Below the pieces are notes generated by a model. That model ran no database searches, was not told the origin of the DNA, and saw nothing but the letters and a program-made list of their open reading frames with translations. Shown here piece by piece: positions 45,688-58,100 of a DNA stretch of 64,000 bases; the first letter of the stretch is position 1, and every line of letters begins with the position of its first letter. The stretch is taken from NCBI GenBank assembly GCA_021404565.1, contig JAAWWF010000007.1, positions 278,724 to 342,723 on the forward strand, in the 5' to 3' direction. The stretch comes from Roseivirga sp. GTDB lineage: Bacteria; Bacteroidota; Bacteroidia; Cytophagales; Cyclobacteriaceae. Made by a program: the position numbers and the translations under genes.

Positions 45688-47358
45688 TTAGAAGTTTGAG
45701 TTGGACAGCAGACCCATTGCTGAGGCCATTGTCCAGGTAAACTGGCTTACATCGGCTTTTGCTGCTGAAGAGCCTGCTGAAACCATTGAATTATTTGCTG
45801 CGAATTTCGCTGCATTACGTCCTTGTCTGGCTGTAGCAGCCGCCTGGTCACCGGTCAGTTCAGGCTTCAGTTTGTCGCCTAAAAGGTCTCCGATTACCAC
45901 ACCTGTGCTTTCCAGAAATTCAAGTCCGGTGAGTACGATTACATCTGTATCGTAATTGATAGCGTTTGCTTCGTTATCAGATAATTTCTTAGTGTCGTCA
46001 TTAGGGTCTACAGAACCGTCAGCATCCAGCTCAACCTGGTGTCCGTCATCAAACCCGAAGAAGAACATGTTATTGAGGTTGTACTGTGCACCATCTCTCA
46101 GGTCGGCCTGATCAGAAGCGCTTCTGCCCCAGATGGTGGCTTTTGTGAATGTTCCGATCTCAGGATCACCGCTATCGCTACCTTCAGGTCCATCTAATTC
46201 GAATGCGTGATCACTGTCAAAACCTACGCCATCTTTTTGTCCGATGTAGATAAGGTTAGAAGCAGTACCGCTCCATCCCTGATCGGCATCAAAACCATCA
46301 TCATCAGGATTCAATACCAGGAAGTTGCTGATGTTCACTGTTCCACCGAAAATCTCGATGCCGTCATCTGCAGAGTTGGCAGATTCAACATGGCTGATTG
46401 TAGTACCACTACCTACGCCACCTAAAGTAAGACCCTGAAGCTCGCTACCAGGAGCCAGCTCAGTACCTGAGAATCGGATAGATACGTAAGTGAAAGATCC
46501 TGAATTATCATCGGCAGCAGAACCACCGTAGAGACCTTCAGTAACTGAGGAAGGGATACCTTCAATTTGCTCTTCAGCTGCACCTGCTACGATGGGGGCA
46601 TTACCAAGAATCAGTACACCACCCCAAAGGCCCAGGTCGTTGTCGATATCGAGGGTACTGGCTGTTTCTCCAATATTGATATCGTCTCTGAAAGAAGTAA
46701 AAATGATAGGACTAGAAGCCGTACCATTTGCCTGAATAGTAGCACCTCTGGCAATCAGTAGTACAGAAGCCAGTGCACCGTTACCCTCTCTGCCTTTCAC
46801 AATGGTTCCAGGCTCTATGGTCAGCTCAGCACCAGAGCTTACGATTACACGACCGTCAAGCACCCACATTCTGTTCGCACCGAAGGTAAAATCTTCATTG
46901 ATTACACCTGAAATCTCGGTGTAGTTAAAAGTTACTCCTCCCTGGTCGACAGAGAAATCTCTTGTAGAGAAAGAGGCTTCCTGAGCCATTATGTTTAAAA
47001 CAGCAGTAGATGTGTTGGTTTTTCCTGCAGCATCAGAAACTGTGATTACCACCGAACCCGCACCGGTACCGGTAGCTTCAAAAGTGATAGAAACAATGCC
47101 ATTCAGATCACCTGCAGAAGGCTGTGAATCAACATTGGCTGTGCCATTAGTGGCTTCAACATTTACAGCGGCAAATCCACCGGGAGTAGAAATCGTAAAG
47201 TTTACAGTAGTAGATGCTCCTTCATCAATAGTGACGGCAGCAGGAGTAGAAATGATAGGCCCGTCAGTGGACGAGTCATCATCACCACAAGAGGAGACAA
47301 CGAGTACCATCGCCAGAGCGAAGGCCAGAGTCAGGAATTGTTTTAAAGAATTTTTCAT
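45688..47358 (-). CDS. Lipoprotein with Ig-like and beta-helix regions, partner of the TonB receptor
   Basis: From the ATG at 47358 the protein has 556 residues and a lipobox cysteine at about residue 24 (VVSSC) followed by GDDDSS, a run of acidic residues that often marks surface export of lipoproteins in this phylum. Residues about 40-130 look like a beta-sandwich (TPAAVTIDEGASTTVNFTIST). Residues about 150-480 have a parallel beta-helix-like texture with repeated turn signatures (GAELTIEPGTIVKGREGNGA, DDGIEIFGGTVNIS, DDDGFDADQGWSG). The last has calcium-loop-like acidic spacing. An upstream in-frame start at 47421 was rejected. It precedes a TonB receptor gene by 100 bp on the same strand. 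Function is unknown; a binding lipoprotein for the receptor is the likeliest role. Confidence 0.8.
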   Translation of the reverse strand: MKNSLKQFLTLAFALAMVLVVSSCGDDDSSTDGPIISTPAAVTIDEGASTTVNFTISTPGGFAAVNVEATNGTANVDSQPSAGDLNGIVSITFEATGTGAGSVVITVSDAAGKTNTSTAVLNIMAQEASFSTRDFSVDQGGVTFNYTEISGVINEDFTFGANRMWVLDGRVIVSSGAELTIEPGTIVKGREGNGALASVLLIARGATIQANGTASSPIIFTSFRDDINIGETASTLDIDNDLGLWGGVLILGNAPIVAGAAEEQIEGIPSSVTEGLYGGSAADDNSGSFTYVSIRFSGTELAPGSELQGLTLGGVGSGTTISHVESANSADDGIEIFGGTVNISNFLVLNPDDDGFDADQGWSGTASNLIYIGQKDGVGFDSDHAFELDGPEGSDSGDPEIGTFTKATIWGRSASDQADLRDGAQYNLNNMFFFGFDDGHQVELDADGSVDPNDDTKKLSDNEANAINYDTDVIVLTGLEFLESTGVVIGDLLGDKLKPELTGDQAAATARQGRNAAKFAANNSMVSAGSSAAKADVSQFTWTMASAMGLLSNSNF

Positions 47359-47423
47359 GTTTTTGATTAGGTCTATTTGAGCACAAAAGAACATGATCAA
47401 CCCAAAAAACTGTTTACTCATTT

Positions 47424-47481
47424 GTTAAGAATAGTTGTCAAACCAGTTAACAATGAGTTAAACCTATTAAGGATATGTTAA
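47424..47481 (-). promoter_or_regulatory. Phased TTAA-type direct repeats upstream of the lipoprotein/TonB receptor pair
   Basis: Six boxes of the form (G/A)T(T/C)AA on the plus strand lie at 47424, 47437, 47446, 47457, 47466 and 47477. Spacings are 13, 9, 11, 9 and 11 bp, so two interleaved sets fall on a 20-bp period. The boxes read TTAAC on the strand of the downstream gene and lie 66-123 bp before its ATG. Regular direct repeats of this length are typical of OmpR/PhoB-family response regulators. The regulator is unknown, and the resemblance to Pho-box-type repeats is inference. Confidence 0.4.
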
Positions 47482-47634
47482 GTACTTTTTACAGTCAGGC
47501 GCGAAAAGTAAAGTGTGCTTTACATGATTTAAAACGCGATTTGCTTAATGCTGTAAGAAATGCGGATTAATGGCTTAACCTTTACATAACACTTCTCTGA
47601 TGGTAGAGCTCCGAGCGGATTCTGAACCATTAAA

Positions 47635-47665
47635 CAAAAAAAGAGACCCCGCTCGGGGCCTCTTC
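47635..47665 (-). terminator. Intrinsic terminator of the solitary moxR gene
   Basis: On the minus strand AGAGGCCCCG and CGGGGTCTCT form a 10-bp stem with a two-base loop (47642-47663) and are followed by seven T residues. The gap from here to the lipoprotein start also contains the phased TTAA boxes. Confidence 0.9.
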
Positions 47666-47699
47666 TCTGATTGTATAAAGTAATTTTCTTGTGTTGCTG

Positions 47700-48689
47700 T
47701 TAGTGATTGATCGGAATCTTCTTCAGCAGCTTCTCAATGATTTGCTCTGTGTTAACACCATCGGCCTCCGCCTCATAGTTGAGAATGATTCTATGGTTCA
47801 ATACATCTGAGGCAATCTCCTTGATATCCTCAGGCAGCACATAATCACGCTGATTAAAGAAGGCCATGCATTTGGATGCCAGGTTCAGATTAATACTGGC
47901 ACGAGGCGATGCCCCGAACTGCATATAATAGGCTTCGTCATTGAGGCCAAAGTCCTTAGGATTTCTGGTAGCAAATACCAGCTCTATAATATAGCGTTCC
48001 AGCGATTCAGAGATAGTTACCTGATTTACCTCATTGCGTATATTATATATGTCTTCTTTGGTCAACAGGGTTTCAAGTTCAGGCTTGAACTTCATATTGG
48101 CCATTCTGCGCATTACTTCGAGCTCTTCATCTTTAGAAGGGTAGTCGATCTTCACCTTCAGCATAAATCGGTCAATCTGTGCTTCAGGCAGGCTGTAGGT
48201 TCCTTCCTGATCTACGGGGTTCTGCGTGGCCAGTACCAGGAAAGGTCTGTCAAGCTGAAAACTGGTTTCTCCAATGGTTACCGTCTTCTCCTGCATGGCT
48301 TCAAGCAATGCCGACTGTACTTTTGCGGGAGCACGGTTAATTTCGTCAGCCAATACTACATTGGCGAAGATGGGTCCTTTCTTTACTTCAAACTCAGCCT
48401 TCTTCTGGTTGTAGATCATGGTACCGATCAAATCCGATGGCAAGAGGTCTGGCGTAAACTGGAGTCTTTGAAAATCCAGGTGCAGTACTTCGGCCAGCGT
48501 ATTTACGGTAAGTGTCTTGGCAATACCCGGTACACCTTCCAGCAGAATATGTCCATTGGTAAACAACCCGATCATCAGGCGATTCACCATGTATTCTTGT
48601 CCTACAACAATCTTACTTACCTCCGCAGCTACCCTGCCGATTTTTTCCTGATGTTCTCTTTTTAAGTCTTCCGAAATGACTTCCTCCAT
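47700..48689 (-). CDS. MoxR-family AAA+ ATPase
   Basis: The 329-residue protein has the MoxR layout: Walker A GVPGIAKT near residue 55, Walker B with VVLADEINRAPAKVQSALLEAMQE, sensor 1 ATQNPVDQEGTYSLPEAQIDRF, and a C-terminal lid. MoxR proteins act as chaperone-like ATPases, usually next to von Willebrand factor A and DUF58 genes. Here the gene is followed by a strong terminator and none of those partners is present within the window, so it looks monocistronic. It is divergent from the giant adhesin gene, with 454 bp between the starts. Confidence 0.93.
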   Translation of the reverse strand: MEEVISEDLKREHQEKIGRVAAEVSKIVVGQEYMVNRLMIGLFTNGHILLEGVPGIAKTLTVNTLAEVLHLDFQRLQFTPDLLPSDLIGTMIYNQKKAEFEVKKGPIFANVVLADEINRAPAKVQSALLEAMQEKTVTIGETSFQLDRPFLVLATQNPVDQEGTYSLPEAQIDRFMLKVKIDYPSKDEELEVMRRMANMKFKPELETLLTKEDIYNIRNEVNQVTISESLERYIIELVFATRNPKDFGLNDEAYYMQFGASPRASINLNLASKCMAFFNQRDYVLPEDIKEIASDVLNHRIILNYEAEADGVNTEQIIEKLLKKIPINH

Positions 48690-49143
48690 GATGCTTGAAT
48701 TTGTGAGCGCGCTAAAATAAAGATTTTGTCAAATAACTATGAATAATACTTATGCGAACGCACAAGGTTTCGTCTGATTCGTGGCGCAAGCGCCAAATAT
48801 CTGGCTTTTAGCAGGATAAGCATAGTTTACACGGGCAGATTTAACAATTATTAACAGCGAAGTTTTTTGAAAATATTTTTTGCATAAAATCCTTTTTCCG
48901 TGTAAAAACAACATCGGATTTTGCAAAGCTGTTTACATGCAGAAATCTGCTGAAGGAAATTCTTAATACGAAAGTAGACTTCAAATAGTTCAATTTTAAC
49001 CATCTCGCTCTGATGGCTTCTGAATTTCGAATTGCATTCTTTCAAGAGGGGGTTACTTGTCAAACCATTTGTTTTTTATTGAATTAAGCCTGTCTTTTGA
49101 ATCGGGTCGTGTTTAGAAATGGTCTTTTTCTAACACCTAACAA
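48690..49143. other. 454-bp divergent intergenic region upstream of the adhesin
   Basis: It contains the promoters of moxR and of the giant adhesin. A short perfect-arm palindrome, TGGCGC-AA-GCGCCA, lies at 48782-48795. A weak promoter-like pair (TTTG at 49068-49071 and GTCTTTTG at 49092-49099) lies 44-76 bp before the adhesin ATG. No gene was recognised. Confidence 0.4.
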
Positions 49144-52100
49144 ATGCGGGTTACCTCAACCAAAGAGTATTTCACTGGAATAATACTATTTGTCGCCCAC
49201 ATCTTCTTCCTAAGCCACCCCGGTTTTTCAACAGAAAATCCGGAGGAAGACGCTGGTCCGGTTATTGCCGGTGTGGTTATAAATAGTTGTATTGGTTCCA
49301 TCACCATCAGCGTGACATCAGGCACTGCTCCCTACACTTATGCGTGGGAAGACAGCGGTGGAAATCCTGTCGGAACCAACTCCTTTATTGTCACAGGCCT
49401 CGGGCCAGACAATTACACTGTCACCGTTACGGATGACAATGGCGATACGGTTGTAGCCACCTATACCGTTACCAATCCTCCTGATCTTGTCGGAACTGTT
49501 GTTGTTAATAATGTCACCTGTCGTGGAGACTCAGATGCACAGGTAATTGTGACCATGAGCAATGGAAACCCTGATTATGAATGGGAGCTTTTCGATAGTG
49601 GCAGCAATTCTGTTCAAACAGGCACAGCATTTTTTCCAAGCAATGTGATCACCATTGGTGGTCTGGGAGTAGACTCTTATACACTGGAAGTAGAAGATGA
49701 CGATGGCTGTACCGGTACCATCAATTTCAATATCATAGAACCGGCTCAATTCCTGGGCGCCAACCTGGTCGATCAAACCAATGCTACCTGTAGTAATTCC
49801 ACAGACGGTAGCCTGGAGGTTATCGGCACAGGGGGCTGGGGTGGCTATACCTATGCCTGGTTTGATGCCTCCTCTAACTTTCTCGGCAATACTGCCATCA
49901 TTACAGGCCTGACTCCCGGAGACTATACCGTGGTAATTACCGATGCCAATGGCTGCCAGGTAAGCCCTACCTACACTATTACGGGCCCTGCCCCCATTAC
50001 CAACACGGCTTCGCTTACCCACGCCACCTGTAATGGTGACACAGATGGGGCCATAGACATAACCCCCGGTGGAGGAAATGGCACCTTCAGCTATTTGTGG
50101 AGTAACGGAGCCATTACGCAAGATCTTACGGGTATAGGGGCAGGTAACTATTCCGTTACCATCACCGACATTCAAGGCTGTACCTACAATGAGAACTTTA
50201 CGATTACCGAGCCGGCCGTATTGACGATCAATGAGGCTATTGGAGATGTAAACTGCAATGGAGGCAGTGACGGAACCATCACCAGCAATGTAAGTGGGGG
50301 CACTACAGCTTATACCTATGCCTGGTCTACCGGTGCCACTTCGGCCGATCTCACGGGCCTGAGTGCGGGCAGCTATACCCTTACCGTGACAGATGTAAAC
50401 AGCTGCCAGACCATTGAAACCTTTGCTGTAACAGAGCCGGCTCAGCCTCTTTCTGTCACCGGCTTTACCGAATCATTGCCCACCTGCTTTGGTGGAGCTG
50501 ATGGCACCCTGCAGGTAAATGTTACCGGGGGTACAGCAGCCTATACCTACCTCTGGTCTACCGGAGCCACCACAGCAATGATCACCGGATTGAGTTCAGG
50601 CGCTTATGCAGTCACGATTACCGATGCCAATGGCTGTGTCACAGTTGGCAACTATACCCTCAATGATCCTATAGCCATTGCGGTGAGCTCTTCAGTGACC
50701 ATTCCTACCTGTAATGGTGGAGCGGATGGCAGTATCACTGCTAGTGCCAGCAATGGTTTAGCCCCTTATGTCTACAACTGGAATACGGGGGATGTCGGTG
50801 CAACGGTGACCGGCCTGAGTGCCGGAAGCTATAATGTGACCGTAACCGATGCCAACGGCTGCTCGGTAATACAAAATGTAATCATGGGAGAACCCAGCCC
50901 CATCCTCTCCAATGCCGCGGTGAATGACATCAGCTGTAATGGTCTGACTGATGGCAATATCTCTCTGGCTGTAACCGGGGGCACCGGCCCCTATACCTAC
51001 AACTGGAATACAGGTTCAACAGCTTCCAGCATTACCGGCCTTACGGCAGGTGCCTATGCCGTAACCATTACAGATGCCAATGCCTGTACGGAGGTAGATA
51101 ACTTTACGATCATTGAACCTGCACCCATTGGCACGAGTCTTACCCAGGTAGATGTTCTTTGCCGTGGCAACAGCACAGGTTCGGTAGACCTTACTCCAAC
51201 AGGTGGCACTACTCCCTATAGCTATTTATGGTCTACAGGGGCCACAACCCAGGATTTGAATTCATTGGTGGCCGGTAGCTATACGGTTACTGTAACCGAT
51301 ACTTCCCTCTGTAGTACGGTAGCCAATGTAACCATCACCCAACCCGCTACCTCGCTGGCGGTAAGCGGAATTGAAACGCATGTAACATGTAATGCAGGCA
51401 CCAATGGTTCCATAGACCTGACGGTAAGTGGGGGTGTGGGACCCTATACTTTCCTGTGGAATACAGGAGCGACAACAGAAGATCTCACAGCCTTGGCATC
51501 GGGAAACTATTCGGTGCAGGTAACCGATGCCAATGGCTGTGTTAATAATACTGCTTTTACAGTCACCGAACCTTCTCCTTTTCTGGTTACACCTACCCTT
51601 GACGATGTGACCTGTAATGGAGACAATGACGGGGCTATTACCTTGAATGTATCCGGTGGCACCACTCCATACACCTTTAGTTGGGCTGACGGGCCCACGA
51701 CCCAAAATCGGAGTGGGTTGTCACCGGCTGGTTACACCATCACCGTTACAGATGCCAATGGCTGCCAGAATGTTCAGATGATCACTATTTCAGAACCTGC
51801 TGTGCTTACCACCTCCACGACACAGCAAAATGTAAACTGCTTTGGTGCCAGTACGGGCATCATCAATCTTACGGTGAATGGCGGCACCGCACCTTATAGC
51901 TATGCCTGGTCGACCGGCTCAACCTCGGAAGACCTCACGGCCATTGCTGCAGGCACTTATACAGTTACCGTTACGGATGCTAGCGGCTGTACAAGTGGCG
52001 AGACCCTTACCATCACGGAGCCCGCTGCCGCCCTCACCTATACCTCCTCTGTTTCGCAAATCAGTTGTAACGGTGCCGCAGATGGCAGCATCAACCTGAC

Positions 52101-55100
52101 GGTATCCGGAGGTACCGGCCCTTATACTTTCAACTGGTCTAATGGCAGTACTTCTGAAGACCTCAGTGGATTGCCTGCGGCTGTCTACAATGTGGTGATC
52201 ACCGATGCTTTGGGTTGTACCACCAACGAGTCCTTTACCATTACCGATCCACCGGTACTGTCACTTTCCGGTACCGAAACAAATGTTAGCTGTTTTGGTG
52301 ATGGCGATGGTGCCATAGACCTGACGGTAACGGGAGGGGAAGCACCCTATACTTATATCTGGGCGCATGGTCCGGTTACCGAAGATGTTTCTGGCCTTGG
52401 ACCTGGTACTTACTCGGTACAGGTGCTGGATAACAGGGGCTGCTCAGCGCTTACAGCTTTTACCATCACCGAGCCCACCGTCTTGGCATTGAGCAGTACC
52501 AAAACGGATGTTTCCTGCTTTGGGGGAAATGATGGAGCGGTGGACCTGACCGTTGCCGGAGGTACCGGACCTTACGCCTATAGCTGGTCCAATGGAAGTA
52601 GTTCAGAAGATCTGAATACCCTCATCAGCGGTACTTATACCGTTACGGTTACTGATTTCAATGGCTGCAGCGATACGGAAATTGTTACCATTGATCAGCC
52701 GACAGCGGCCCTGTCCAAGACCGAAACGGTGACCAACGTCACCTGCAACGGCCTCGCTAATGGCACCATTGACCTGACAGTTAGCGGAGGTACAGCCCCT
52801 TATACCTTTGCCTGGAATGATGGTTTTATTACTGAGGACAGAAACTCACTTGGTCCTGGCACTTACAATGTAACGATCACCGATGCCAATGGCTGTCAAA
52901 TCGTAGATTCCTATGCCATTACGCAGCCTGATGTACTGGCACTTTCTGATGCGGTGAATCAGGTATCCTGTTTTGGGGCGGATGATGGAGAGATAGACCT
53001 GACCGTTACCGGAGGTACCGCATCCTATACTTATGCCTGGGCGGATGGCCCCGTGACAGAAGACCGTACCGGTTTGAGTCCGGGAAGCTATACCATTGTG
53101 GTGACAGATGCCAATGGCTGTCAGGAAAACCAATCTGTGACCATTACCGAGCCTGCTGTTCTGGCGATCAACGAGAGCACTATTGATGTGGACTGTTTTG
53201 GCAATGCTACCGGAGCGATTGATGCCACAATTACCGGGGGTACAGCGCCCTATGCTTACAGCTGGTCGAATGGAGAAACCACAGAAGACCTGAGCAGCCT
53301 GATTGCCGGTACTTATACCCTCACAGTTACTGACCTGAACGGTTGCGTGACAATGGAGACCATTGCCGTGACAGAACCTGCAGCAGCACTTAGCCTTACG
53401 GAAGTAGTGACCGATGTAACTTGTAATGGACTGGGGAATGGCACCATTGATATTACTGTAGCGGGAGGTACAGCTCCCTATAGCTATAGCTGGAGCGATG
53501 GTGGTACCCTGGAAGACAAATCGGCCCTGACACCAGGCAATTACAATGTGACCGTAACGGATGCCAATGGCTGCCAGATTTTCACAGCCTATACCATTAG
53601 CGAACCGGTAGTGCTGGCTTCCTCTTTGAGTTCTGTGAATATCAGCTGCTTTGCTGCCGATGACGGGGAGATTGACATCACCGTTACAGGGGGGACAGCC
53701 CCCTATGCTTACCTCTGGGCCGATGGTGCCATTACCGAGGATCGCAGTAATCTTAGTCCCGGGCCTTACAGTGTGGTAATCACGGATGCCAATGGCTGTC
53801 AGACCAATGAATCAGTAACCATTACCGAGCCTTTGGTGCTTGGCATTGCTGAGGTGATAACAGATGTAGATTGCTTTGGCAATGCCACCGGGGCTATCGA
53901 CATCACCATGAGTGGAGGCACGACCCCTTATGTCTATACCTGGTCTAACGGGTCGAATACCGAAGACCTGGGCAGTCTTATAGCAGGTACTTATACTGTG
54001 ACCGTGACAGATGCCAATGGTTGCCAACTGATTCAGCTCGTAGCTGTGGCAGAACCGGCCCTGCCGTTGACCATCAATGAAGTGGTAAATGACATTACCT
54101 GTTTTGGTGCCAATGATGGTAATATCCAACTCAATATGACAGGAGGCACGGCTCCCTATACCTTCAGTTGGGACAATGGTGCCACGACAGAGAATATTTC
54201 CGGCCTGCTGGTGGGCAACTATCAGGTGCTGGTCACGGATGCCAATGGCTGCACTACTTCGGGTTCCTATACCATCGATTCGCCAGCGGCCTTACAATTG
54301 AGCTCCTCCATTCAGAACCTGAGCTGTAATAGTGCGGGGGACGGAGAAATTGACCTGAGCCTCACCGGGGGTACCGGCCCATACAGCTTTAGCTGGTCCA
54401 ATGGTGCGACTACGGAAGACCTTACCGGAGTAGCTGCCGGCAATTACAGCGTGACGGTCACTGATGCCAATGGTTGTTTCCTGGTCAGGGCTTTTACGGT
54501 TACCGAGCCTCTTACCTTAATTGCCAGTGGTGCAGTGACTGATGTAAGCTGTTTTGCCCAGGGAGATGGCAGTATTGATGTAGGAGTAAGCGGAGGTGTG
54601 ACCCCCTATACCTATCTCTGGTCCAACGGAGCGGTTACCCAAGACCTGTTCAATATAGATGGAGGCAATTATTCACTGACCATTACCGATGCGAATGGCT
54701 GCCAGACCATCGAGAATTTTGTGGTGGCAGAACCTACCACAGCACTCAGTATTTCCGGTGTGATCTCCAATGTATCCTGTTTCGGAGCAAATGACGGTTC
54801 CATCGTCACCACCATCAGTGGAGGTACAGCCCCATATGTTTATTCCTGGAATCAGGGTTCTATCACCAAAGACATTGCCGCTCAAGGCCCCGGAGGCTAT
54901 CAGCTTACAGTGACCGATGCCAATGGATGCTCCTTGACAGAGGATTTTACCATCACAAGTCCCGATGCATTACAAGCAGCTACTTCGGTGACGAACCTCT
55001 CGTGTAATGCGGCAGGGGATGGAGCAATTGACCTGACCATCATCGGGGGAACCGCTCCCTATTCCTACACCTGGTCCAATGGAGCTACTACCGAGGATAT

Positions 55101-58100
55101 AGCCGGGCTATCGGCTGGTATCTACCAGGTGCTGATTGTAGACGCCAACGGTTGTTCAATAAATGAGATTGTCTCAGTACAGGAACCAGCCGTGCTTACT
55201 TTGACGAATACAAGTGTAAATGTAAGCTGCTATTCCGGGGCTGACGGGAGTATCGATCTAACGATTTCAGGAGGCACGTTCCCCTTTACCTATAGCTGGT
55301 CGAACGGAGCAACTACAGAAGACCTAACCGGCCTGACCAAAGGTAGCTATACCGTTACTGTTACTGATCTCAATGGCTGTACAGCTATGCAAACTGTGGT
55401 AATTACTGAGCCAACAGAACTAACGCTTACAGGTACAGAGACGGACGTTGCCTGCAATGGTTTGGATAACGGTACTATCGACCTGACCATTGTGGGGGGA
55501 ACCACGCCCTATGCATATACCTGGAGTGATGGAAGTACTGATCAGGACAGAATCAGCCTGACTCCGGGTACCTATAATGTGACGGTCACCGATGCTAATG
55601 GTTGCCAGGTGTTGGCCGCTTATACCATTGACGAACCCGATGCACTTGGCCTGACTTATTCATCAAAAGATATTAGCTGTTTTGGTGCTGCCGATGGCGA
55701 CATTGATGTAACGATTGTGGGAGGTACTGCTCCTTATACATACCTATGGAGCGATGGGCCTACCGCAGAAGATCGCGATAATCTCGATCCCGGAAGCTAT
55801 ACCCTCACGGTGACAGATGCTCAAAACTGTCAGATTAGTCAGACAGTGGTAATTAATGAACCTGCTGCTTTAACATTGGCGACCACTCCTACCCATGTGA
55901 ATTGCTTTGGGGAAGCTACAGGAGCGATTGACCTGACAGTAACGGGAGGAACCATGCCTTATGCCTATGCCTGGTCGCAGGGTTCGGTTGTGGAAGACTT
56001 ATCCAGTCTGGCCGTAGGAAACTATAGTGTTACGGTAACTGATGCCAATGGCTGCATCGCGGTGGAGGCCATTACCATTACGGAACCGGCTGCTGCTCTT
56101 GCTTTTGCCTCTGAGACACTGGTTGATGTAAGCTGCAACGGCTTCAATGATGGGTCCATCGACCTGACGATTACGGGAGGTATGGCACCCTATAGCTACG
56201 CCTGGAGTGATGGCAATACTTCCGAAGATCGCATCAACCTGCTGGCCGGTAATTATGACCTGACGGTGACCGATGCCAATGGTTGCCAGATATCCAATTC
56301 ATATAGCATTACCGAGCCTACGATATTAACGACAAGCTTTACTTTTCTTAATGTAAGCTGTTTTGGTGTAGGGGATGGGTCCATCGACTTAACGGTTTCG
56401 GGTGGAACCTCCCCTTATTTTTTCACCTGGTCTGATGGTGCCACCTCCGAAGACCGTAGCGGTCTGAGTCCCGGAACTTACTCGGTACAAATCACCGATG
56501 CCAATGGCTGCCAAAGCTCAGAGTTGATCACCATTACTCAACCTGATGCCCTGGCCATGAGCCAAACCGTGGAAGATATCAACTGTTTTGGAGCGAGTAC
56601 CGGCAGCATCAACCTGACCATTACCGGAGGCACCACTCCCTATGCCTACAGCTGGTCTAATGGAGAAACTACTGAAGATTTAAATACCCTTTTAGCCGGA
56701 AGCTATGCGGTTACGGTAACTGATGCGGAGGGTTGTTCTATTAGCCAGACAATCATGGTCAGCCAACCGGCCGCAGCCCTTTCGGCCATTGCCGATCTTA
56801 GCCATGAAACCTGCGCTGGTGCGACAGATGGCAGCATTAACCTGATGGTTGCCGGGGGCACGGCACCTTATACCTATAGCTGGAACACCGGTGCCAGCTC
56901 AGAAGATATTACGGGATTATTGCCGGGGACGTATCAGGTGACTGTCTCGGATAATAATGGATGCGAAATCATTCAGAATTATACGATCACCGGCCCTCAA
57001 CCACTCGCTTTGACCGGGACAGTCACCAATATTTCTTGTCGCAACGCAGCCGATGGCAGCATCGATCTGGCCGTTTCCGGAGGCACAGCCCCCTATAGCT
57101 ATGCCTGGTCCGGTGGTGAAACCACAGAAGGTCTTTCAGGCCTTGATATCGGCAGTGTCTCGGTATTGGTTACCGATGCCAATGGCTGTACCATCAGCGA
57201 TAGTTTTACCATTACCCAGCCCCTCGAACTCGTGGCCAATTACCTGGTCGATGATGTCAGCTGTTTTGGGGCCGCAGATGGTAGTATTGACCTTTCCATT
57301 ACCGGGGGTACCGCTCCCTATACCTATACCTGGTCCAATGGGGCCAGCACAGAAGACATCAATAATCTCTCAGGAGGTGCATATACGGTGGGAGTGTTAG
57401 ACGCCAATGGGTGTCAGGTGACAGCAGTGATTTCAGTGGAGGCGCCTTCTGCTCCACTCGCTGCATCCACTGACATTACCGATGTTTCATGCAATGGCCT
57501 GCCCTCTGGCAGAATTGATCTTACAGTTACCGGGGGGACGGCTCCCTACAGCTATGCCTGGAGCAATGGCTCCTCACAGCAAAACCTCACCAATGCTTTT
57601 GCCGGCTCTTATGAGGTGGTGGTCACCGATGTCAAAGGCTGTGTTTTTACCGCTTCTTATGTGGTGGCAGAACCTGAGCCTGTTACGGCCAGCTTTGATG
57701 TCACAGCCACTTCCTGCTTTGGCGATTCGGATGGTAGCATTGTGGTAAATCCTGTGGGGGGTGTGGGCCCTTACAACTATGTATGGAGCAATGGCAGCAC
57801 CAGCAAAGATCAGTTCAACCTGAGTGGGGGTACTTACAATGTTACCATCACCGATGCCAACAACTGTGCTGTGGTACTATCGGCCTTTGTGGGTGATTCA
57901 AGAGATTTATCAGTCGATGTAGCCAAAGTAGATATTCTCTGCAAGGGGGAGTCGGCCGGAGCAATATCATTAAACGTAACTGGTGGTAGTGGTGCATATA
58001 CTTACCTGTGGAACAATGGTGAAACTTCCCGTGACTTAAGTGGCGTAGCTGCGGGGGTTTACCAGGTTGTTATTTCAGACGCGGGTGGTTGTGCAACCAC

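Noticed and set aside
42738..47358. SusC/SusD polysaccharide-utilisation locus
   Set aside because: The lipoprotein lacks SusD features, no glycoside hydrolase is nearby, and the receptor plug is of another type.
48782..48795. Palindrome TGGCGC-AA-GCGCCA
   Set aside because: Short and GC-rich with a 2-nt loop; nothing positions it as an operator, and it may occur by chance.
48851..49063. 70-codon minus-strand frame upstream of the adhesin
   Set aside because: Composition is Lys/Phe/Cys-rich with no domain; it sits in the promoter interval and looks random.
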